A stretch of DNA of 64,000 bases from an uncultured Oscillospiraceae bacterium (GTDB lineage Bacteria; Bacillota; Clostridia; Oscillospirales; Oscillospiraceae): NCBI GenBank assembly GCA_947627735.1, contig CANQXG010000003.1, positions 47,813 through 111,812 of the forward strand, given 5' to 3'. Positions 12,015 through 20,241 of the stretch are shown here, one piece after another (position 1 is the first letter of the stretch; the number at the start of each line of letters is the position of its first letter). Made by a program: the position numbers and the translations under genes. The notes under the pieces were generated by a model. It ran no database searches. It was not told the DNA's origin and saw only the letters and a program-made list of their open reading frames with translations.

Positions 12015-13151
12015 ATGAAACTGCAGATCGACCCCAATGTGTCCTATGCGCTGGCCCTGGAGGGCGGCGGCGCCCGGGGGGCCTACCAGATAGGCGCCTG
12101 GCGGGCCTTGACGGAGGCCGGCATCCACATCTCGGCGGTGGCCGGCACGTCCGTGGGCGCCCTCAACGGGGCGCTGATCGCCATGGGCGACCTGGACCGG
12201 GCCGAGGAGCTGTGGGGCAATATCCACTACTCCGCGGTGATGGACGTGGACGACGATGAGATGGGCGACCTGCTCCGGGGGGATCTGCAGGAGCTGGATC
12301 TGCACCGGGTGATGCAGAAGGTGTCCGCCATCGTCCACAACCGGGGCCTGGACGTGACGCCCCTGCGCAACTGGATACGCCAGGTGGCGGACCCGGCGGC
12401 CATACGGGCCTCCGAGAAGGAATTTTACATCGTCACCTTCTCCGTGACCGACAAAAAGGAGCTGGAGCTGCGGGCCAAGGACCTGACGGACGACCAGCTG
12501 CACGACATGCTGCTGGCCAGCGCCTACCTGCCGGCGTTCCGCATCGAGCGGCTGGCGGGCAAGCTCTATGCCGACGGCGGCGTGCGGGACGTGCTGCCGC
12601 TGCACGTGCTCATCGAAAACGGCTATAAAAACATCATCGCCATGCGCCTGTATGGCCCCGGGATCATGCGCCCCGTGCGCATCCCCGAGGGGACGGATGT
12701 GCACACCATCGCGCCCAAGGGGAAGCTGGGGGGCATATTGGAGTTCGAGGCCGAGCAGAGCAAGAAAAACCTGCGCATGGGCTACTACGACGCCATGCGT
12801 TTCCTCTACGGGCTGAAGGGCAATACCTTTTACATCGACAGCCAGTGGAGCGAGGAGCAGGCCAGGCAGTTCCTGTGCGCCGCCGTGCGCCGCGCAGGCG
12901 GGGAGATGACCCTGCGGGACGTGCATGAGCAGCGCCTGCCCGCCCTGGCCAGGCAGCTGGACGCGGAGGACGGGGATTACCGGGACCTGGCCGCGGCGCT
13001 GCTGGAGGCGGCGGCTGTGCGCCGGGAGCTGCCCTGCTGGAAGATCTACACCGAGCAGGAGCTGCTCACCGCCGTGGGCGACGCAGCCGTGGACGAGGTC
13101 CTGGCGCCGGAGGAGGACCTGGGAAAGCTGCTCACCCTGACGGAGATGTGA
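12015..13151 (+). CDS. Patatin-like phospholipase family protein
   Basis: 378 residues. The N-terminus carries the oxyanion-hole motif GGGARGAYQIG (about residues 16-26), the nucleophile elbow GTSVG (about residues 45-49) and the catalytic aspartate in YADGGVRD (about residues 186-193). Together these give the Ser-Asp dyad of patatin lipases (RssA/YlbK-type bacterial lipid acyl hydrolases). No signal peptide, so probably cytosolic or peripheral to the membrane. The C-terminal 150 residues are outside the patatin core and contain a charged helical tail. The start is set by an upstream GGAGG-like site and by the promoter at 11936-11965. The substrate is not predictable. Confidence 0.9.
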   Translation: MKLQIDPNVSYALALEGGGARGAYQIGAWRALTEAGIHISAVAGTSVGALNGALIAMGDLDRAEELWGNIHYSAVMDVDDDEMGDLLRGDLQELDLHRVMQKVSAIVHNRGLDVTPLRNWIRQVADPAAIRASEKEFYIVTFSVTDKKELELRAKDLTDDQLHDMLLASAYLPAFRIERLAGKLYADGGVRDVLPLHVLIENGYKNIIAMRLYGPGIMRPVRIPEGTDVHTIAPKGKLGGILEFEAEQSKKNLRMGYYDAMRFLYGLKGNTFYIDSQWSEEQARQFLCAAVRRAGGEMTLRDVHEQRLPALARQLDAEDGDYRDLAAALLEAAAVRRELPCWKIYTEQELLTAVGDAAVDEVLAPEEDLGKLLTLTEM

Positions 13152-13256
13152 GATATACATACGTTTCCGCGCGGGACGGCCAAAGGGCCGTCCCGCTTTG
13201 TTCTATCTTTGCCTGGCGCGCCCCGCCGGCGGGCGGACAAAATCTGTTTTTGTGTC

Positions 13257-13285
13257 TTTACAAAAGGGGAAGTACGTGGTACAAT
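13257..13285 (+). promoter_or_regulatory. Candidate promoter of alanine dehydrogenase
   Basis: TTTACA (13257-13262), 17-bp spacer, TACAAT (13280-13285). Just downstream, CTTCCA...TGGAAG (13308-13323) is a short perfect dyad that could be an operator; no regulator is assigned. The leader to the start at 13441 is about 150 nt. Confidence 0.5.
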
Positions 13286-13440
13286 TTAGTAAAAGCACAC
13301 AAAATCACTTCCAATAGTGGAAGAATTTTTAACAGAATTGGAGGGGATGGGGCGGAAAATAGCCGATTTTTTCCATATCCTCGCGGTTTTCCCCGGCATG
13401 AGAACAAGCAACACAATATTTTTATTTGGAGGGATTTACA

Positions 13441-14559
13441 ATGATCGTTGGTCTGCCCAAAGAGATAAAAAACAATGAGTTCCGTGTGGGCCTCACCCCC
13501 GGTGCGGTGGGCGAGTATGTGCGCGCCGGCAACACCGTCTATGTGGAGAAGGGCGCCGGCCTGGGCGCCGGCTTCGAGGACGCCGAGTACGCCGAAAACG
13601 GCGCCGTCCTGCTGGACAGCGCGGACGAGGTCTGGGCCAAGTCCGAGATGATCGTGAAGGTGAAGGAGCCTCTGGAGTGCGAGTACAAGTACTTCCGCGA
13701 GGGCCTGCTGATCTACACCTACTTCCATCTGGCCGCGGACAAGGAGCTGACCGAGGCGCTGCTGGCCAGCGGCACCACCGCCATGGCCTATGAGACCATC
13801 CTGGGACCCGGCGGGAAGGGGCTGCCCTGCCTGTACTGCATGAGCGAGGTGGCAGGCCGCATGGCGGTGCTGGAGGGCGCCAAGTATCTGGAAAAGACCT
13901 ATGGAGGCCGCGGCGTCATGCTGGGGGCCGTGCCCGGCTGCGACAAGGCGGACGTGGTCATCATCGGCGCCGGCAACGCCGGCATCAACGCCTGCCGCAT
14001 GGCCGTGGGCCTGGGCGCCCGGGTCACCATCCTGGACATCAACCACCAGCGTCTGGCCTATCTGGACGAGGTGTTCGGCACCCAGATCACCACTCTCTAC
14101 TCCAGCCGCGCCAACCTGCTCAACGCCCTGAAGAAGGCCGACCTGGTCATCGGCTGCGTCATGCTGGCCCCTGGCCGCGAGTGCCAGAAGCTGGTGCTGC
14201 GGGAGGACCTGAAGCTGATGAAGAAGGGCGCCGTGATGGTGGATATCGTCATCGACCAGGGCGGCTGCTTCGAGACCAGCCATCCCACCACCCACGCCGA
14301 CCCGGTGTACGAGGTGGACGGCATCATGCACTACTGCGTGGCCAACATCCCCGGCAGCGTGCCCCGCACCTCCACCGAGGCGCTGGTCAACTCCACCCTG
14401 GCCCACGGCATCCGGATCACCCAGATGGGCCTGGAGGCCGCCTGCAAGGCCGATCCCTGCCTGATGAGCGGTGTCAACACCTACAAGGGCAAGCTCACCT
14501 TTGAGGCCGTCGCCGAGGCGCTGGACATCCCCTACGTGGACCCCAACACCCTGATGTAA
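13441..14559 (+). CDS. ald: Alanine dehydrogenase
   Basis: 372 residues, NAD-dependent interconversion of L-alanine with pyruvate and ammonia. The N-terminus MIVGLPKEIKNNEFRVGLTP is typical of the alanine dehydrogenase / transhydrogenase alpha family. TYFHLAAD contains the expected catalytic histidine near residue 96, and the Rossmann motif GAGNAG lies near residue 177. The start at 13441 is chosen over an in-frame ATG at 13426 because GGAGG precedes it at normal distance. It is a single-gene unit with its own promoter and a strong terminator. In an amino-acid fermenter it would link alanine to pyruvate oxidation. Confidence 0.96.
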   Translation: MIVGLPKEIKNNEFRVGLTPGAVGEYVRAGNTVYVEKGAGLGAGFEDAEYAENGAVLLDSADEVWAKSEMIVKVKEPLECEYKYFREGLLIYTYFHLAADKELTEALLASGTTAMAYETILGPGGKGLPCLYCMSEVAGRMAVLEGAKYLEKTYGGRGVMLGAVPGCDKADVVIIGAGNAGINACRMAVGLGARVTILDINHQRLAYLDEVFGTQITTLYSSRANLLNALKKADLVIGCVMLAPGRECQKLVLREDLKLMKKGAVMVDIVIDQGGCFETSHPTTHADPVYEVDGIMHYCVANIPGSVPRTSTEALVNSTLAHGIRITQMGLEAACKADPCLMSGVNTYKGKLTFEAVAEALDIPYVDPNTLM

Positions 14560-14593
14560 AACCATACGCTCCGCACCCGGGCGGAGGAGATAA

Positions 14594-14625
14594 AAAAGCG
14601 CCCCGGCAGTTGCCGGGGCGCTTTT
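14594..14625 (+). terminator. Rho-independent terminator after ald
   Basis: Perfect 15-bp inverted repeat AAAAGCGCCCCGGCA / TGCCGGGGCGCTTTT with a GT loop. The U-tract is part of the stem. Confidence 0.9.
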
Positions 14626-14635
14626 CTGCGTGCCA

Positions 14636-14664
14636 TGGACAGTGTTTTTAGCGGGTGGTATAAT
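14636..14664 (+). promoter_or_regulatory. Candidate promoter of the GNAT acetyltransferase
   Basis: TGGACA (14636-14641), 17-bp spacer, TATAAT (14659-14664) with an extended -10 (TGGTATAAT). Confidence 0.6.
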
Positions 14665-14747
14665 GGAAATAATGGGGATCAAGGCCAATGAACACTCGTT
14701 CAGAGTGCGGCAAAAACAGATCGTTTTTTGACGGGGGTGATGCTCCA

Positions 14748-15239
14748 ATGGATGATGCTGTTCGTTTTTCGCTTGCACAGGATGGCGACGCAAAAACCAT
14801 TTCTACTCTTCGTCATCTCATATGGGGCACGACTTATCGAGGAATCTATCCGGACGATGTCATCGACGGGTTCGATCTGCGGTGGCATACGCAGCGCGAC
14901 CTGGAAAGGATCAGGGACCCGCACATGCGCGTTTATCTTATCCGTTTTGCGGATATGCCCATCGGCTATTTCAGCCTTGAAACAACAGACCCGGTATATA
15001 TAGGGTCCTTGTATGTGCTGGAAGGATACCAACGCCGGGGGATCGGCAGGCGGGCATTCATGATAGCGGAGCAGTATTGCGCGGAACGTGGGATACCCAA
15101 GTATTACTGTAACTGCAACGCGCATAACCATCCCGCGCAGGCATTCTATCATGCCATGGGAGGCGTTATCATCAAACGGGATACGGGGCATGAAAACAAG
15201 CAGGAGGATCAGCTCACATTTGCATTTATGGTCAGTTAG
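14748..15239 (+). CDS. GNAT family N-acetyltransferase
   Basis: 163 residues from the preferred start MDDAVRFSLAQDGD (GGGGG-type site upstream; an in-frame ATG at 14688 would add 20 residues). The acetyl-CoA binding motif A is clear: IGSLYVLEGYQRRGIGRRA (about residues 85-105), followed by the motif-B region with a conserved tyrosine (AFYHAMG). Probably acetylates a small amine or a protein N-terminus; the acceptor is unknown. Base composition is somewhat lower in GC than the neighbours. Its own promoter lies at 14636-14664. Confidence 0.85.
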   Translation: MDDAVRFSLAQDGDAKTISTLRHLIWGTTYRGIYPDDVIDGFDLRWHTQRDLERIRDPHMRVYLIRFADMPIGYFSLETTDPVYIGSLYVLEGYQRRGIGRRAFMIAEQYCAERGIPKYYCNCNAHNHPAQAFYHAMGGVIIKRDTGHENKQEDQLTFAFMVS

Positions 15240-15286
15240 CCGCGTTACATGGGGATCGGATGGTTCTCTTTTTGATGCTGTTTTAA

Positions 15287-15308
15287 CGCCCCGGCTGTTG
15301 CCGGGGCG
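15287..15308 (+). terminator. Rho-independent terminator after the GNAT gene
   Basis: CGCCCCGGC / GCCGGGGCG, 9-bp stem with a TGTT loop, then CTTTTCTG. It resembles the ald terminator and lies between convergent genes. Confidence 0.8.
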
Positions 15309-15321
15309 CTTTTCTGCGCGG

Positions 15322-15659
15322 TCAGGGCGTGGGGAAGATCACGGTCAGTATCCACTTGAAGTCCTCCAGCGCGTACACCGCGTGGGGGATCTTCGCGGGC
15401 ATGACGAGCACCTCACCGGCGTGGACGATGTGCTCCGTGCCGCCCACGGTGTACCGCCCCTGCCCTCCAGCACGTGGACGAAGGCGTCGCCGGTGGAGTC
15501 GTGGGTGCCGATCTCCTCGCCCTGGGAGAAGGCGAAGAGGGTGACGCTGACGGCGTCGTTCTGGGCCAGGGTCTTGCTGACGATCTGCCCCGGCTGGACG
15601 GCGATCTCGTCCGCCAGGCGCAGGACCTTCTCGTGGTCGATGTTCTTGATGTAGGCCAT
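15322..15659 (-). pseudogene. Small cupin-domain protein, interrupted by one frameshift
   Basis: Begins MAYIKNIDHEKVLRLADEI and reads a typical single-domain cupin: GTHDSTGDAFVHVLEG (cupin motif 1 region), then after a frame change GRYTVGGTEHIVHAG and MPAKIPHAVYALEDFKWILTVI (cupin motif 2 region). The two halves are in different frames. One extra base in the G-run corresponding to 15457-15460 gives a continuous LEGRGRYTVGG and a 112-residue protein, the normal family size. The upstream Shine-Dalgarno (GGAGGAACAGCC) is good. Either a recently broken gene or an assembly deletion error. Function is probably binding of a small molecule via a metal in the cupin barrel. Confidence 0.75.
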
Positions 15660-15722
15660 GGCTGTTCCTCCTGTTATTATCCTGTCTTATCCGCGGCGGG
15701 GTTCCGTCCGCGGGCAAAGCCG

Positions 15723-17525
15723 CTATTTTTCCCGCTCTACCCAGATCATCAGCGCCGTCAGATCCGCGGGGGAGACCCCGGAGATGCGGCTGGCCTGGCC
15801 GAAGCTGACCGGGCGGATGGCGGAGAGCTTCTGCCGCGCCTCGGTGCGCACGCCGGGGACGGCGTCATAGTCGATATCCACCGGTATGCGCCGCTGTTCC
15901 ATTTTGGCGAAGGCCTCCACCTCTCGGAGCTGACGCTGGATATATCCCTCATATTTTATGGATATCTCCACTTCCTCTGTCACGGCCCGGGGCAGGGCCG
16001 GCCGGTCCGGGTCCAGAGCGGAAAGTGAGTCATAAGAGTTCTCCGGTCGTTTCAGAAGCTGGTACAGCTTTCCCTTTTTCAGCCGGGCGATCTCCGCGTC
16101 TATCAATGCATATTTATCCAATACCGCCTGGTAGCGCTCCCGGCTGACGAGGCCGATCTCATAGCCGATGTATGCAAGTCGGATATCGGCGTTATCCTGT
16201 CGGTGGAGCAGCCGGTACTCGCTGCGGCTGGTCATCATCCGGTAGGGCTCGTTGGTGCCCTTGGTGACCAGATCGTCGATGAGCGCGCCGATATATCCCT
16301 GGTCCCGGCCAATGACCATCGGGTCCTGGCCCCGTATCTTCCGGGCGGCGTTGACGCCTGCCACCCAGCCCTGGACGGCGGCCTCCTCATAGCCGGAGGA
16401 GCCGTTGAACTGGCCCGCGCCGTACAGGCCGGGCACCTTTTTCGACTCCAGCGTGGCGTACAGCTCCGTGGGGTCCACGCAGTCGTACTCGATGGCGTAG
16501 GCCGGGCGGGTGATCTCGGCGTGCTCCAGGCCGGGGATGGTGTGGACCATGGCCGTCTGCACGTCCTCCGGCAGGGAGGAGGACAGCCCCTGGATGTACA
16601 GCTCCTCCGTGTCCAGGCCCATGGGTTCGATGAACAGCTGGTGGCGGGGCTTGTCCGGGAAGGTGACGATCTTCGTCTCGATGCTGGGGCAGTACCGGGG
16701 ACCTACCCCCTGGATGACCCCGTCATAGAGGGGGCTGCGGTCCAGGTTCTCCCGGATGATCCGGTGGGTCTCCGGTGTGGTGTAGGTCAGCCAGCACACC
16801 GCCCGGTTCTCCGGCGGGGCGGCGGTGGAGAAGGAAAAGGGCTGGGGGTCCGCGTCCCCCGGCTGGACCTGCATTTTGGAGAAGTCCACGCTCCGGGCGT
16901 TGATCCGGGGCGGGGTGCCGGTCTTGAACCGGCGCAGGGAAAGGCCCATGCCCCGCAGGCAGTCCGTCAGGGGCAGGGACGCCGCCAGCCCGTCGGGGCC
17001 GGAGGCGCGCACCGCCTCGCCGGTGATGGTCCGGCCGCCCAGGTAGGTGCCGGAGGCCACGATCACGGCCCGGCAGCCCAGCACCGCCCCCTTGTCGGTG
17101 GTCACGCTGGCCACATGCCCGTCCGGCGTCAGGCCGATGGACACGACCTCCCCCTGCCGCAGGTGCAAATGCTCCTGCCGCTCCAGGGTGCGCTTCATCA
17201 CCGCCTGGTACCGCCGCCGGTCCGCCTGCGCCCGCAGGGAGTGGACCGCCGGCCCCTTGCCCACGTTCAGCATCCGGTACTGGATGCACGCCTCATCCGC
17301 CGCCCGGGCCATCTGGCCGCCCAGGGCGTCCAGCTCCCGGACCAGGTGGCCCTTGCCGGTGCCGCCGATGGCCGGGTTGCAGGGCATGTTGCCCACCGCG
17401 TCCAGGCTGATGGTGAAGCACACCGTTTCCAGGCCCAGCCGCGCCGCCGCCAGGGCGGCCTCGATGCCGGCGTGGCCCGCGCCGATGACCACGATATCCC
17501 ATTGTCCCGCGTCGTAGGTCCTCAT
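15723..17525 (-). CDS. mnmG: tRNA uridine-5-carboxymethylaminomethyl synthesis enzyme MnmG (GidA)
   Basis: About 600 residues. FAD-dependent enzyme which, with MnmE, installs the cmnm5 group on U34 of several tRNAs. The N-terminal FAD motif [20 protein letters not shown] is followed by the hallmark [18 protein letters not shown]. The GTPPRI region and the C-terminal GidA-associated helical domain with [17 protein letters not shown] are present. Full length. The ATG at 17525 has a poor ribosome site; an in-frame TTG at 17546 preceded by GGGGAG is an alternative, but that GGGGAG lies in the upstream terminator stem. mnmE is not in the window. Confidence 0.95.
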   Translation of the reverse strand: MRTYDAGQWDIVVIGAGHAGIEAALAAARLGLETVCFTISLDAVGNMPCNPAIGGTGKGHLVRELDALGGQMARAADEACIQYRMLNVGKGPAVHSLRAQADRRRYQAVMKRTLERQEHLHLRQGEVVSIGLTPDGHVASVTTDKGAVLGCRAVIVASGTYLGGRTITGEAVRASGPDGLAASLPLTDCLRGMGLSLRRFKTGTPPRINARSVDFSKMQVQPGDADPQPFSFSTAAPPENRAVCWLTYTTPETHRIIRENLDRSPLYDGVIQGVGPRYCPSIETKIVTFPDKPRHQLFIEPMGLDTEELYIQGLSSSLPEDVQTAMVHTIPGLEHAEITRPAYAIEYDCVDPTELYATLESKKVPGLYGAGQFNGSSGYEEAAVQGWVAGVNAARKIRGQDPMVIGRDQGYIGALIDDLVTKGTNEPYRMMTSRSEYRLLHRQDNADIRLAYIGYEIGLVSRERYQAVLDKYALIDAEIARLKKGKLYQLLKRPENSYDSLSALDPDRPALPRAVTEEVEISIKYEGYIQRQLREVEAFAKMEQRRIPVDIDYDAVPGVRTEARQKLSAIRPVSFGQASRISGVSPADLTALMIWVEREK

Positions 17526-17550
17526 AACAAGTCCATTGTAACGCAAAAAT

Positions 17551-17574
17551 CTCCCCGCCGCAAGGGGCGGGGAG
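17551..17574 (-). terminator. Rho-independent terminator after the blaR1-like gene
   Basis: CTCCCCGCC / GGCGGGGAG (17551-17559 and 17566-17574, 6-nt loop). Read on the minus strand, it is followed by ATTTTTG, just after the blaR1-like stop codon. Confidence 0.75.
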
Positions 17575-17579
17575 TGGGT

Positions 17580-18878
17580 TCATTCCTCGTTTTCCGGGAC
17601 GCCGGTGATGTCGCCGTCCGTTTCGGCGGACAGCCAGTACACCAGCACGCCGTGGACCTGCCGGTCGAACTCCTGTCCGGCGTCGTTGGTCACGGACAGG
17701 TGATACCGCCCGGCGGGCAGGCCGCTGAAGTCCCCGTTGATGGAGCCGCCCACGCCGGACGCGGTACGGGTCAGGGTCCCGTCCTCCGCCGTCAGGGCGA
17801 TGGTCAGTTCCGCAGCCATGCGCTCGTAGGCGATGTTCCAGACCACGCAGCCTCCGTCGGAGCGGATGTCCACCGTGGCCGATCCCACGGCGCTCTCGCC
17901 CCGGCGCAGCTTGCACAGCACGGTGGCCCGGGGCGCGTCCGCGCTCAGGACGGACACCGCGTCGGCCTGCGCCGGATCGGCGACGGCAGTTGGGGACGCG
18001 GCTGTCGCCTCGCCCGGCGACATATCCACGGCGCAGGCGGCGGTGAGCGCCAGACACAGCGCCGCCGCGGCGACGTATGCGGCCTTCTTTGGCCGCCGCC
18101 ACCGGGCCAGGCGGCGGATGCGGCTGCCGGTGCGCCCCTCGCCGAAGGCCAGCGCCACGCCGGGAAAGCGCCCGCCGGCCAGGGAGAGGAGGCTGGCGCA
18201 GTAGTCCGCCCGGGCCTCGGCCCCCAGGGCGCGGAGGGCCGCTTCGTCGCAGCGCATCTCCATGTCCTCCATGGCCGCGGCGAAGGCCAGCCACACCAGC
18301 GGATGGAACCAGTACAGGCACAGCGCCGCCCATGCCAGGGCCTTGGCGACGGGGTCGCCGTGGCGGATGTGGCACCGCTCGTGGGCCAGCACGTAGGGCC
18401 GCGCCTGGCCGGACAGGTCGGAGGGCAGATAGATCCGGGGCCGGAGCAGCCCCAGCACGAAGGGGCTGGCGACAGCGTCGGCCAGGTACACGTTCCCATC
18501 CAGGGGCGCGGATTCCAGCAGCCGCCGACGCAGCCGGATATAGGCAAGGCACCCCCATCCGGCCATGGCCAGTGCCCCCGCCAGCCACAGCCAGGGGAGG
18601 ACCTCCCACAGGCCGGGACCCGCCTGCGCACCCTGTACCGGCGTGACCGCCGCCGGCGCCATGGGCAGGACCTCGGCCAGCGTTACCGCTGCCGCCGGCA
18701 GGGTCGTGGGCCGGGCCAGGGATATGGGCGCCGGGCACAGCAGCCGCAGCAGCACCACGCCCCACAGGGCGCAGGTGAAGCCCTTGGGCGCACGGCGCAG
18801 GCACAGCCGGGCTGCCAGCACCAGCAGAATGGGTAGGCTGACCGCTATGGCGCGGTGCAGAATGATCCGGAAGATCAT
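17580..18878 (-). CDS. M56 (BlaR1/MecR1-type) membrane metallopeptidase with a non-PBP sensor region
   Basis: 432 residues. Hydrophobic segments at the N-terminus (MIFRIILHRAIAVSLPILLVL), around residues 30-50 and 100-120, and near residue 285. The zinc peptidase motif HERCHIRHGDP (HExxH, about residues 170-180) and the downstream MEDMEMRCDEAAL are standard for peptidase family M56. In BlaR1 this domain relays ligand sensing to cleavage or release of the BlaI repressor. The C-terminal 130 residues after the last hydrophobic segment lack penicillin-binding motifs (no SxxK/YxN/KTG arrangement) and look like a small beta-rich domain, so the signal may not be a beta-lactam. The start overlaps the blaI stop by four bases, indicating translational coupling. 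Confidence 0.88.
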   Translation of the reverse strand: MIFRIILHRAIAVSLPILLVLAARLCLRRAPKGFTCALWGVVLLRLLCPAPISLARPTTLPAAAVTLAEVLPMAPAAVTPVQGAQAGPGLWEVLPWLWLAGALAMAGWGCLAYIRLRRRLLESAPLDGNVYLADAVASPFVLGLLRPRIYLPSDLSGQARPYVLAHERCHIRHGDPVAKALAWAALCLYWFHPLVWLAFAAAMEDMEMRCDEAALRALGAEARADYCASLLSLAGGRFPGVALAFGEGRTGSRIRRLARWRRPKKAAYVAAAALCLALTAACAVDMSPGEATAASPTAVADPAQADAVSVLSADAPRATVLCKLRRGESAVGSATVDIRSDGGCVVWNIAYERMAAELTIALTAEDGTLTRTASGVGGSINGDFSGLPAGRYHLSVTNDAGQEFDRQVHGVLVYWLSAETDGDITGVPENEE

Positions 18879-19249
18879 GGCCGGCCCTCCCGCATACCAT
18901 CGATGAGGCGCTGGAGCTGGTCGATCTCCACCTCCGACAGCTTTTTCCGGGAGCCGAAGGCCGCCAAAAACGCGGGCAGCGACCCGCCGAAGGCGTCCTC
19001 CACGAACTGCTCGCTCTGCCGGGCGTAATACTCCTCCCGGCTCATCAGCGCCGTCACCGTTCCGCCGTCGCAGCGGAAAAGCCCCCGCTCGCACAGCCGC
19101 CGGAGCACGGTGTAGGCGGTGGTGCGCTTCCAGCCCAGCTCCGCCCCCGCCATGCGGGCCAGCTCCGCGGCGCTCACCGGCGCGCTCTGCCATATCATGT
19201 CCGCGAACCGGGCCTCCACGGCCCCCAGCTTTGCGGTACCCATGGGCAT
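18875..19249 (-). CDS. BlaI/MecI/CopY-family transcriptional repressor
   Basis: 124 residues, winged-helix repressor of the penicillinase-repressor family. The N-terminal half, with LGAVEARFADMIWQ, then ELGWKRTTAYTVLRRLCERG, is the recognition helix and wing; the C-terminal helices (LPAFLAAFGS...EIDQLQRLIDGM) form the dimerisation region. It is the first gene of a two-gene operon with the M56 peptidase. Two TACAnnnTGTA dyads overlap and flank its promoter, so it is almost certainly autoregulated. No beta-lactamase gene is next to it; the target regulon is unknown. Confidence 0.92.
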   Translation of the reverse strand: MPMGTAKLGAVEARFADMIWQSAPVSAAELARMAGAELGWKRTTAYTVLRRLCERGLFRCDGGTVTALMSREEYYARQSEQFVEDAFGGSLPAFLAAFGSRKKLSEVEIDQLQRLIDGMREGRP

Positions 19250-19261
19250 GCCTCCTTTGTC

Positions 19262-19313
19262 TACAGGCTGTAGTCTATGACGAGAGTTTACAGCATGTAG
19301 ACAAATTTGTCAA
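19262..19313 (-). promoter_or_regulatory. blaI promoter with two BlaI-type operator dyads
   Basis: On the minus strand, TTGACA (complement of 19308-19313), a 17-bp spacer and TAAACT (complement of 19285-19290). Two dyads, TACAGCATGTA (19289-19299, within the spacer and edge of -10) and TACAGGCTGTA (19262-19272, downstream), match the TACA...TGTA pattern bound by BlaI/MecI proteins and are spaced 27 bp apart. Confidence 0.8.
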
Positions 19314-19379
19314 GAGCTTTTTTCACCGGGGCGGTGCGTTGACTTCTGGCCGGCGATGGTGTAAGCTAGGGGAGAACAG

Positions 19380-19463
19380 GCCGGTGTGGTGGAATGGCAG
19401 ACACTGCGGACTTAAAATCCGCTGTCCCCTTCGGACGTGCGGGTTCGACCCCCGCCACCGGCA
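19380..19463 (+). tRNA. tRNA-Leu (anticodon UAA)
   Basis: Acceptor stem GCCGGTG / CACCGGC closes the molecule. The anticodon stem GCGGA/TCCGC holds the loop CTTAAAA with anticodon TAA. A long variable arm (CCCCTTCGG-type hairpin) marks a class II tRNA, and GGTTCGACC is the T-loop. CCA is not encoded (A then CAA follow). About 84 nt. Confidence 0.95.
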
Positions 19464-19468
19464 CAACA

Positions 19469-19506
19469 GCGTCGGAGCAAAGTCCGCTTTGCTCCGACGC
19501 TTTTTT
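19469..19506 (+). terminator. Rho-independent terminator after tRNA-Leu
   Basis: Perfect 14-bp inverted repeat (19469-19482 with 19487-19500, TCCG loop) followed directly by six T. Confidence 0.93.
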
Positions 19507-19553
19507 CAAAGCGTCATCCGCCCGCTCCCTTGCTCCTCCTTTTCCCCGCGCGA

Positions 19554-19658
19554 CAGGCGTGCCGCGCGGGGGTCCCCGGGGGAGAACTTCTCCATCGGTC
19601 AGGGCGCTTCTTCCTTTTCCCCAAAGGGCAGGCGTGCCGCGCGGGGACCCCGGAGGAG
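19554..19658 (+). repeat. Two direct copies of a GC-rich ~30-bp sequence
   Basis: CAGGCGTGCCGCGCGGG...CCCCGG.GGAG occurs at 19554-19584 and again at 19629-19658 with small differences. No gene is apparent in 19507-19848; the sequence is GC-rich filler with this repeat pair. Confidence 0.5.
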
Positions 19659-19848
19659 TAACGCAGTTTGATATAATTATGCCGACACGCCAAGGCTTTC
19701 CGCCCTGGCGCGTTGCATTTTATGGGTCGTGATGTCGGTATGGCGCGGTTTTGTGAGGGCCTTTCGGGAGCGCCAGCACCCTAGTTGACAGCTACAGTTA
19801 AGAAGCCGGAAAAGTATGTACCCACCGATTGCGCGGGGTTCGTGTTGC

Positions 19849-20170
19849 GTGGTATAATAGCCGTAACGCGGCTATTATACCTCTAAGTACCGGTCGCGCT
19901 CCCGGCTGATGCCGGAACCGCGCGACATGGCACAATCGCCGCAACGCGGCTATTATACCTCTAAATACCGGTCGCGCTCCTGGCTGATGCCGGAACCGCG
20001 CGACATGGCACAATCGCCGCAACGCGGCTATTATACCTCTAAGTACCGGTCGCGCTCCCGACTGATGCCGAAACCGCGCGACATGGCACAATCGCCGCAA
20101 GCGGCTATTATGCCTCTAAATACCGGTCGCGCTCCCGGCTGATGCCGAAACCGCGCGACATGGTATAATC
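19849..20170 (+). repeat. Tandem array of a structured ~78-bp repeat (four units plus ends)
   Basis: The core GGTCGCGCTCC..GCTGATGCCG recurs at about 19892, 19970, 20048 and 20125, spacings of 78, 78 and 77. Units are contiguous, without unique spacers. Each unit can fold as GTCGCGC...GCGCGAC around an inner CCGGC-TGAT-GCCGG stem and carries a GGCTATTATACC segment. The first copy begins with a perfect 13-bp inverted repeat GGTATAATAGCCG / CGGCTATTATACC (5-nt loop). The outermost copies keep TGGTATAAT (extended -10), whereas internal ones read TGGCACAAT. The last TATAAT (20164-20169) is placed to drive the restriction island. Confidence 0.8.
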
Positions 20171-20241
20171 GCCATAGGGCATGATGGCCGAATAGAAGAT
20201 ATCATGGGAACGGCAAAGGATCGACAAAAGGAGGTGGTATC

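Noticed and set aside
17580..18878. Beta-lactam resistance regulator in the strict sense
   Set aside because: The C-terminal region lacks penicillin-binding motifs and no beta-lactamase adjoins. The serine hydrolase at 39.9 kb has a beta-lactamase-like fold but no signal peptide and no matching operator.
19849..20170. Regularly spaced repeats that could be taken for a CRISPR array
   Set aside because: The ~78-bp units are contiguous and alike along their whole length, there are no unique spacers, and no cas genes are present in the window.
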